From the NCBI RefSeq assembly GCF_000382345.1, contig NZ_KB908089.1, positions 1 through 64,000 of the forward strand: DNA of 64,000 nucleotides, read 5' to 3'. Source of the stretch: Massilia niastensis DSM 21313 (GTDB taxonomy: Bacteria; Pseudomonadota; Gammaproteobacteria; Burkholderiales; Burkholderiaceae_D). Position 1 is the stretch's first letter. Every line of letters starts with the position of its first letter. Positions 56,723 through 64,000 of this stretch are shown here, one piece after another. The notes beneath the pieces are model-generated. The model was not told where the DNA came from. It saw nothing but the letters and a program-made list of their open reading frames with translations, and did not search any database. Made by a program: the position numbers and the translations under genes.

Positions 56723-57367
56723 ATGACAGCCGAGCTTTCCACTACCACCAGGTCCTATCGGGGCCAGTCGCAAGAGCAGCGCCGCGCCGAGCGCCGCAGC
56801 AAGCTGATGGCGGCCGCCATCGCAGTCTACGGCGAACGGGGCTACCACCAGGCCACGGTCAAGGCCGTGTGCGAGGCGGCCGGCCTGACCGAGCGCTATT
56901 TCTACGAATCGTTCGCCAACAGCGAAGCGCTGCTGATCGATTCCTTCAATGCCATCACCTATTCGGTACTCGGCGAGATCCTGCGCGCCGGCGAAGCGGC
57001 CGGGCGCGGCAGGATCGCCCGCTCGCGCGCCATGCTGGAGGCGTATTTCTCCGCCCTGCAGCGCGAACCGAATTCGGCGCGCGTGTGCCTGGTCGAGATC
57101 CGCGGCGTCAGCCGCGCCGTCGACCAGGCCTTCGACTCCGCGCTGCGCGCCATCGGACGCGAAGTGGCGCGCATGATCGCGCCGGCGAGTTCCATCGACG
57201 ACGAGCTGCTCCAGGTCGGCGTGGTGGGCGGCGTGATCCACATCGCGTTGCGCTGGATCGAGAACGGCTACCAGCCGCCCATCGACACCGCGGTCAACTC
57301 CGCGCTCAGGCTGGGCGAGGTGCTGGCGACCAACCCGCGCCGCCCGCGCGCCGCGCCGGCCGCCTGA
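56723..57367 (+). CDS. TetR-family transcriptional regulator
   Basis: A 214-residue regulator. The helix-turn-helix is at about residues 24-70 (AAIAVYGERGYHQATVKAVCEAAGL, shown in part by TVKAVCEAAGLTERYFYESF). The C-terminal ligand domain is of the TetR_C type with IENGYQPP near the end. The ATG at 56723 is preferred over the in-frame ATG at 56669, which overlaps the likely operator. It is divergent from an SDR gene. Confidence 0.9.
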   Translation: MTAELSTTTRSYRGQSQEQRRAERRSKLMAAAIAVYGERGYHQATVKAVCEAAGLTERYFYESFANSEALLIDSFNAITYSVLGEILRAGEAAGRGRIARSRAMLEAYFSALQREPNSARVCLVEIRGVSRAVDQAFDSALRAIGREVARMIAPASSIDDELLQVGVVGGVIHIALRWIENGYQPPIDTAVNSALRLGEVLATNPRRPRAAPAA

Positions 57368-57399
57368 CTTCCCGCGCCGCCCGGCCGTCATGAACCGGG

Positions 57400-57426
57400 A
57401 AAAAAGGCCCGGACCCACCGGGCCTT
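57400..57426 (-). terminator. Terminator of the outer-membrane barrel gene
   Basis: A perfect 9-bp stem AAGGCCCGG / CCGGGCCTT with a 5-base loop. On the minus strand it is followed by six T residues, 22 bases past the stop of the barrel gene. On the + strand the T-run is only two bases, so it is mainly unidirectional, but may also affect the convergent TetR transcript. Confidence 0.85.
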
Positions 57427-57447
57427 GTCCCATGTGCCGCAGCCGTT

Positions 57448-57939
57448 TTAGAAGTTGAAGACGACGCCGGCGCTCACGTTGGTGGTGTCGCTGGTCGGTT
57501 TCTGCACTTCGACGCGACCCGAGATCTGCGGCGAGAAGGCGTAGCCCAGGCCGATGCCGTACAGGGCGCGCGATTCCGAGTCGCTGCCGCTGAAGCCGCG
57601 CGACTTGACGTCGACGTCGATGCGGTTGTAGCCGAGGCGGCCGTACAGGTCGAGGTTGGTGGCGATCGGCAGGCTGCCGACCAGGGACAGCGCGACCTGG
57701 TCGGCCTTGACATCGACGCCGAACGCGTCGGCCTCGCCCAGGCGGCGGAAGCCGCCTTCGAGCGCGACGTTCGGGAGGAAGTTGTAGCCGGCGAAGAAGC
57801 CGTAGCTGGTCTCGCGGTCCGACCAGTCCTTGAACTTGGTTTCGCCGGCATCGACGCCGGCGTAGAAGGTGCCCGGGGCGGCAGCGAATGCCGACGAGGA
57901 GATGACCAGGGCTGCTGCTACTGCGATGTGCTTGAACAT
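57448..57939 (-). CDS. Small OmpA/OmpW-like outer-membrane beta-barrel protein
   Basis: 163 residues with a signal peptide (about 1-20, SSSAFA-AAPGTF), alternating beta-strands (TFYAGVDAG, YGFFAGYNFLP, LDLYGRLGYNRI, ALYGIGLGYAF) and a terminal Phe (VSAGVVFNF) as in outer-membrane insertion signals. The size fits an eight-stranded barrel without a periplasmic OmpA domain. AGAGG precedes the ATG. It is flanked by a terminator and a 5' stem-loop, indicating a single-gene, abundant transcript. Confidence 0.85.
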   Translation of the reverse strand: MFKHIAVAAALVISSSAFAAAPGTFYAGVDAGETKFKDWSDRETSYGFFAGYNFLPNVALEGGFRRLGEADAFGVDVKADQVALSLVGSLPIATNLDLYGRLGYNRIDVDVKSRGFSGSDSESRALYGIGLGYAFSPQISGRVEVQKPTSDTTNVSAGVVFNF

Positions 57940-57963
57940 TGTTGAACCTCTTGAGTTTTTCCG

Positions 57964-57980
57964 CTGCGGAACATCCGCAG
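57964..57980 (-). promoter_or_regulatory. Stem-loop in the 5' leader of the barrel gene
   Basis: CTGCGGA and TCCGCAG form a perfect 7-bp stem with a 3-base loop 24 bases before the start codon. Stem-loops in this position stabilise ompA-type messages in E. coli; the same role here is inference. Confidence 0.4.
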
Positions 57981-58151
57981 GGCCGCGATCTTACACGACA
58001 ATGTCACAATCGCCAGCCGCGCGTAACAAATGGATACACCAATATTATTTGCCGTGCGGCACATGTCTGCATATGAATGTTGGTTACAATCCGGGATTGC
58101 CAACGATTCGACGAACACATGGGGTGGGAGAACCGGGCTGACCGGGGGAGG

Positions 58152-58181
58152 AAAGAAGCGCCGCCCCGGCCGGGACGGCGC
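58152..58181 (-). terminator. Terminator of the branched-chain dehydrogenase operon
   Basis: A 12-bp GC stem with one mismatch (GCGCCGCCCCGG / CCGGGACGGCGC at 58158-58181) followed on the minus strand by TTCTTTC. It lies five bases past the stop of the E3 gene, the last of the operon. The T-run is interrupted, so strength is uncertain. Confidence 0.6.
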
Positions 58182-58186
58182 CGGGA

Positions 58187-59590
58187 TCAGATGTGCAGGG
58201 CGTGGCCCAGGGCGCGCAGCGCCGCTTCCTGGACCGCCTCGCCCAGGGTCGGATGGGCGTGGATGGTGCGGGCGACGTCCTCGAGCTGGGCGCCCATCTC
58301 GATCGACTGGGCGAACCCGGCCGCCAGCTCGGACACGCCGGCGCCGACTGCCTGCCAGCCGAGGATCACATGGTTGTCCTTGCGGGCGACCACGCGCACG
58401 AATCCGTCCAGGCTTTCGATCGTCATCGCGCGGCCGTTCGCGCTGAACGGGAAATGTGCGCTGATGAACTCGACGCCGGCGTGGTCGGCCTCGAGCGGCG
58501 TCATGCCGGCCACGACGATCTCGGGATCGGTATAGCACACCGCCGGAATCGCGGCCGGCGCGAATTCGCGGTACTTGCCGGCGATGATCTCGGCCACCAT
58601 CTCGCCCTGGGCCATGGCGCGGTGGGCCAGCATCGGCTCGCCCGCCAGGTCGCCGATCGCCCAGACGTTGCGCATCGAGGTCCGGCACAGCGCGTCGACC
58701 TTCAGCGCGCGCCCATCCATGTCGAGCATCAGGCTTTCCAGGCCCCAGCCGGTGGTGCGCGGCTTGCGTCCGACCGCCACCAGCACCCGGTCGGCTTCGA
58801 GGCGGGACTCGACCCCGGAGGCGTCGCGCACCCGCACCTGGCCATCCTCCATGCCGAGCACCGAGGTGCCGAGGCGCAGTTCGACGCCGAGCCGGGCCAG
58901 CGAGGCCGCGACCGGCTTGGCCAGGTCGGCGTCATAGGCCGGCAGGATGCGGTCGAAGGCCTCGACCACGGTGACCTTGCTGCCCAGCTTGCGGTAGGCC
59001 GTGCCCAGCTCCATGCCGATGTAGCCGGCGCCGACCACGACCAGGCGGCGCGGCATCGAATCCGGCGACAGCGCCTCGGTCGAGGAGACCACCGGCCCGC
59101 CGAAGGGCATGAAGGGCAGCTCGACCGGCTCGGAACCGGCCGCCAGCAGCAGGTGCTCGCAGCGGATGCGGAACACCGCCTGCTCGCTGCCCGCGGGCGG
59201 CTGCACCTCGACGGTCTTGCCGTCGATGACGCGCGCCCAGCCTTTGATCACGCGCACGCCGTGTTTCTTCAGCAGGGCGCCGACGCCGCCGGTCAGGCGC
59301 TTGACGATGCCGTCCTTCCAGGCCACCGTGCGGTCGAGGTCGATGCGCGGGTTGTCGAGCGTGATGCCGAGCGGCGACTCCTGCGCCGCATACGTCGTCG
59401 CCTTGCTGAATTCGTCGGCGGCGTGGATCAGGGCCTTGGACGGAATGCAGCCGATGGTCAGGCAGGTGCCGCCCGGCTGGGCGCCCTCGACCAGGATGGT
59501 CGGCACGTTCAGCTGGCCGGCGCGGATGCCGGCCACGTAGCCGCCCGGGCCGCCGCCGATGATGAGGAGGGTGGTGGTGAGCGTTTCCAT
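58187..59590 (-). CDS. lpdV: Dihydrolipoyl dehydrogenase (E3) of the branched-chain complex
   Basis: A 467-residue flavoprotein that reoxidises dihydrolipoyl groups with NAD+. FAD motif [16 protein letters not shown] near the N-terminus, the redox disulfide in [13 protein letters not shown], the NAD motif [12 protein letters not shown] and the C-terminal His-Glu pair in HAHPTLGE are all intact. The ATG at 59590 has GGAG upstream. It is the last gene of the E1alpha-E1beta-E2-E3 operon, two bases after E2, which is why I assign it to the branched-chain complex. Confidence 0.93.
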   Translation of the reverse strand: METLTTTLLIIGGGPGGYVAGIRAGQLNVPTILVEGAQPGGTCLTIGCIPSKALIHAADEFSKATTYAAQESPLGITLDNPRIDLDRTVAWKDGIVKRLTGGVGALLKKHGVRVIKGWARVIDGKTVEVQPPAGSEQAVFRIRCEHLLLAAGSEPVELPFMPFGGPVVSSTEALSPDSMPRRLVVVGAGYIGMELGTAYRKLGSKVTVVEAFDRILPAYDADLAKPVAASLARLGVELRLGTSVLGMEDGQVRVRDASGVESRLEADRVLVAVGRKPRTTGWGLESLMLDMDGRALKVDALCRTSMRNVWAIGDLAGEPMLAHRAMAQGEMVAEIIAGKYREFAPAAIPAVCYTDPEIVVAGMTPLEADHAGVEFISAHFPFSANGRAMTIESLDGFVRVVARKDNHVILGWQAVGAGVSELAAGFAQSIEMGAQLEDVARTIHAHPTLGEAVQEAALRALGHALHI

Positions 59591-59592
59591 CT

Positions 59593-60918
59593 TCACTCCA
59601 CGAACAGGGTCGCCGGACATTCGAGGTAGCCGCGGATCGCCTGCACGAACTGGGCCGCCACCATGCCGTCGATCACGCGATGGTCGAAGGACGAGGACAG
59701 GTTCATCATCTTGCGTGCCACCATGGCGCCGTCGCGCACCACCGGACGGTCGACGATGCGGTTGACGCCCACGATCGCCACTTCGGGACGGTTGATCACC
59801 GGCGTGGTGACGATGCCGCCCAGCGGACCCAGGCTGGTGATGGTGATGGTGGAGCCCGACAGTTCCTCGCGGGTGGCCTTGGCGCTACGCGCCGCATCGG
59901 CCAGGCGCGCCAGCTCGGCGGCGCAGGACCACGGGTCGCGCGCTTCCGCATGGCGCACCACCGGCACCATCAGGCCGGTCTCGGTCTGGGTCGCAATCCC
60001 GATGTGGACCGGATTGTAGGTGGTCAGCAGGTTGGCCTCGTCGTCGAAGCGCGCATTCATCTGCGGGAAGCTGCGCAGCGCCAGCACCAGGGCGCGCATC
60101 AGCAGCGGCAGCAGGGTGAGCTTGCCGCGCCCGGCCCCGTAGCGGGCGTTGAGCTGGGCGCGCAGGACTTCCAGTTCGGTGACGTCGATTTCCTCGACAT
60201 AGGTGAAGTGCGGGATGTGGCGCTTGGCCTCCTGCATCTTCTCGGCGATCTTGCGGCGCATGCCGATCAGCGGCGCCGCATGTTCGCCATGCATCTGGGC
60301 GTAGCGCCTGTCGCCGCGTCCGGCCGGCAGGCCCTCGCGGCGCCCGGACACATAGGCATCCAGGTCGCCATGGGTGATGCGGCCGGCGGGCCCGCTGCCG
60401 GAGATGAACTGGAGCTCGACGCCGAGATCCCAGGCGCGCTGGCGCACGGCCGGCGCGGCCAGCGGCTTGTCGCCCTCGGCGCGCAGCGCCGGCGACGGGG
60501 CCGGCGCGGAGCGTGGCGGTGCGGGAGGCGCGCTGCGCGTGGGCGCAGGGGCTGCCGCATGGGCGCTGGCGGCCAGCTCCGGTTCCGCCACCATCTCGGC
60601 CGGCGCGGCCGGGGCCGGGGCCTTGGCCGCCTCGGTGCGCGCCGTCGGAGCCGCGCCCGCCGCCACGTTGCCGGCGCCTTCGACCTCAAGGCGGATCAGC
60701 ACCGCGCCGACCGCCATCGACACCCCGACCTCGCAGCCCAGCGACTCGACGGTGCCCTTGACCGGCGAGGGAATCTCGACCGTGGCCTTGTCGGTCATGA
60801 CGTCGGCCAGCACCTGGTCTTCCTGCACCTGGTCGCCCGGCTTGACGTGCCAGGCGACGACTTCGACTTCGGCAATGCCTTCGCCCAGATCGGGCATCTT
60901 GATTGCGTGTATGCCCAT
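59593..60918 (-). CDS. bkdB: Dihydrolipoyl acyltransferase (E2) of the branched-chain complex
   Basis: A 441-residue core subunit. One lipoyl domain (about 1-80) carries the lipoyl Lys in [10 protein letters not shown]; an Ala/Pro linker follows; the E1/E3-binding domain is at about 165-200 ([28 protein letters not shown]); the catalytic domain (about 220-440) has the active-site [13 protein letters not shown] lies before the ATG at 60918, which is one base after the E1beta stop. It transfers branched acyl groups to CoA. Confidence 0.93.
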   Translation of the reverse strand: MGIHAIKMPDLGEGIAEVEVVAWHVKPGDQVQEDQVLADVMTDKATVEIPSPVKGTVESLGCEVGVSMAVGAVLIRLEVEGAGNVAAGAAPTARTEAAKAPAPAAPAEMVAEPELAASAHAAAPAPTRSAPPAPPRSAPAPSPALRAEGDKPLAAPAVRQRAWDLGVELQFISGSGPAGRITHGDLDAYVSGRREGLPAGRGDRRYAQMHGEHAAPLIGMRRKIAEKMQEAKRHIPHFTYVEEIDVTELEVLRAQLNARYGAGRGKLTLLPLLMRALVLALRSFPQMNARFDDEANLLTTYNPVHIGIATQTETGLMVPVVRHAEARDPWSCAAELARLADAARSAKATREELSGSTITITSLGPLGGIVTTPVINRPEVAIVGVNRIVDRPVVRDGAMVARKMMNLSSSFDHRVIDGMVAAQFVQAIRGYLECPATLFVE

Positions 60919-60919
60919 C

Positions 60920-64000
<3,081 letters not shown>

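Overview
GC-rich (roughly two-thirds G+C by eye), gene-dense chromosomal DNA from a Gram-negative heterotroph. TonB-dependent receptors, CUT1-type sugar ABC transport, many cyclic-di-GMP and two-component genes, and a short H-NS protein with a GRGRKPKW tail point to a betaproteobacterium of the Massilia/Duganella (Oxalobacteraceae) type. That assignment is inference; there is no rRNA gene to confirm it. I see no transposase, phage, tRNA or rRNA genes. The only cut gene is at the right edge.

Layout. 0.3-8.4 kb: an alpha-glucoside module (TonB receptor, LacI regulator, GH65 phosphorylase, beta-phosphoglucomutase, MFS permease) with repeated ATCGAT-centred palindromes as likely LacI operators. 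8.4-13.0 kb: a leftward operon of a lone receiver and two EAL proteins with degenerate GGDEF domains. 13.0-20.3 kb: pirin, OsmC, a convergent gap with four short direct repeats, then a LysR regulator divergent from a run of XapX, YcaC-like hydrolase, YtcJ-like amidohydrolase, YoaK-like and TMEM175-like genes. 20.4-25.2 kb: a beta-propeller histidine kinase with its LuxR-type regulator, a short AraC protein and DedA. 25.3-27.2 kb: a proline-rich single-pass membrane protein with an internal tandem duplication.

27.2-42.3 kb is the most interesting block. A leftward operon encodes a TonB receptor, a 7TMR-DISM hybrid kinase ending in HPt, and a receiver-diguanylate cyclase. It faces rightward genes for a secreted GH43 enzyme, a complete CUT1 ABC importer and a cytoplasmic GH43 enzyme, suggesting pentose-oligosaccharide uptake coupled to a cyclic-di-GMP output.

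42.3-57.9 kb holds a four-PAS GGDEF-EAL protein, a KefB-type antiporter with its oxidoreductase subunit, a soluble PAS hybrid kinase, H-NS, PhzF, an aldo/keto reductase, a CheB-type methylesterase, an SDR/TetR pair and a small outer-membrane barrel. 58.2-63.2 kb is a complete branched-chain 2-oxoacid dehydrogenase operon (E1alpha, E1beta, E2, E3). The window ends in the start of a CSS-motif protein, the usual sensor of EAL phosphodiesterases.

The genes fit a surface or soil organism that imports plant and starch oligosaccharides and ties nutrient sensing to second-messenger control. Homology calls come from motifs and family knowledge read by eye; no database search was run.
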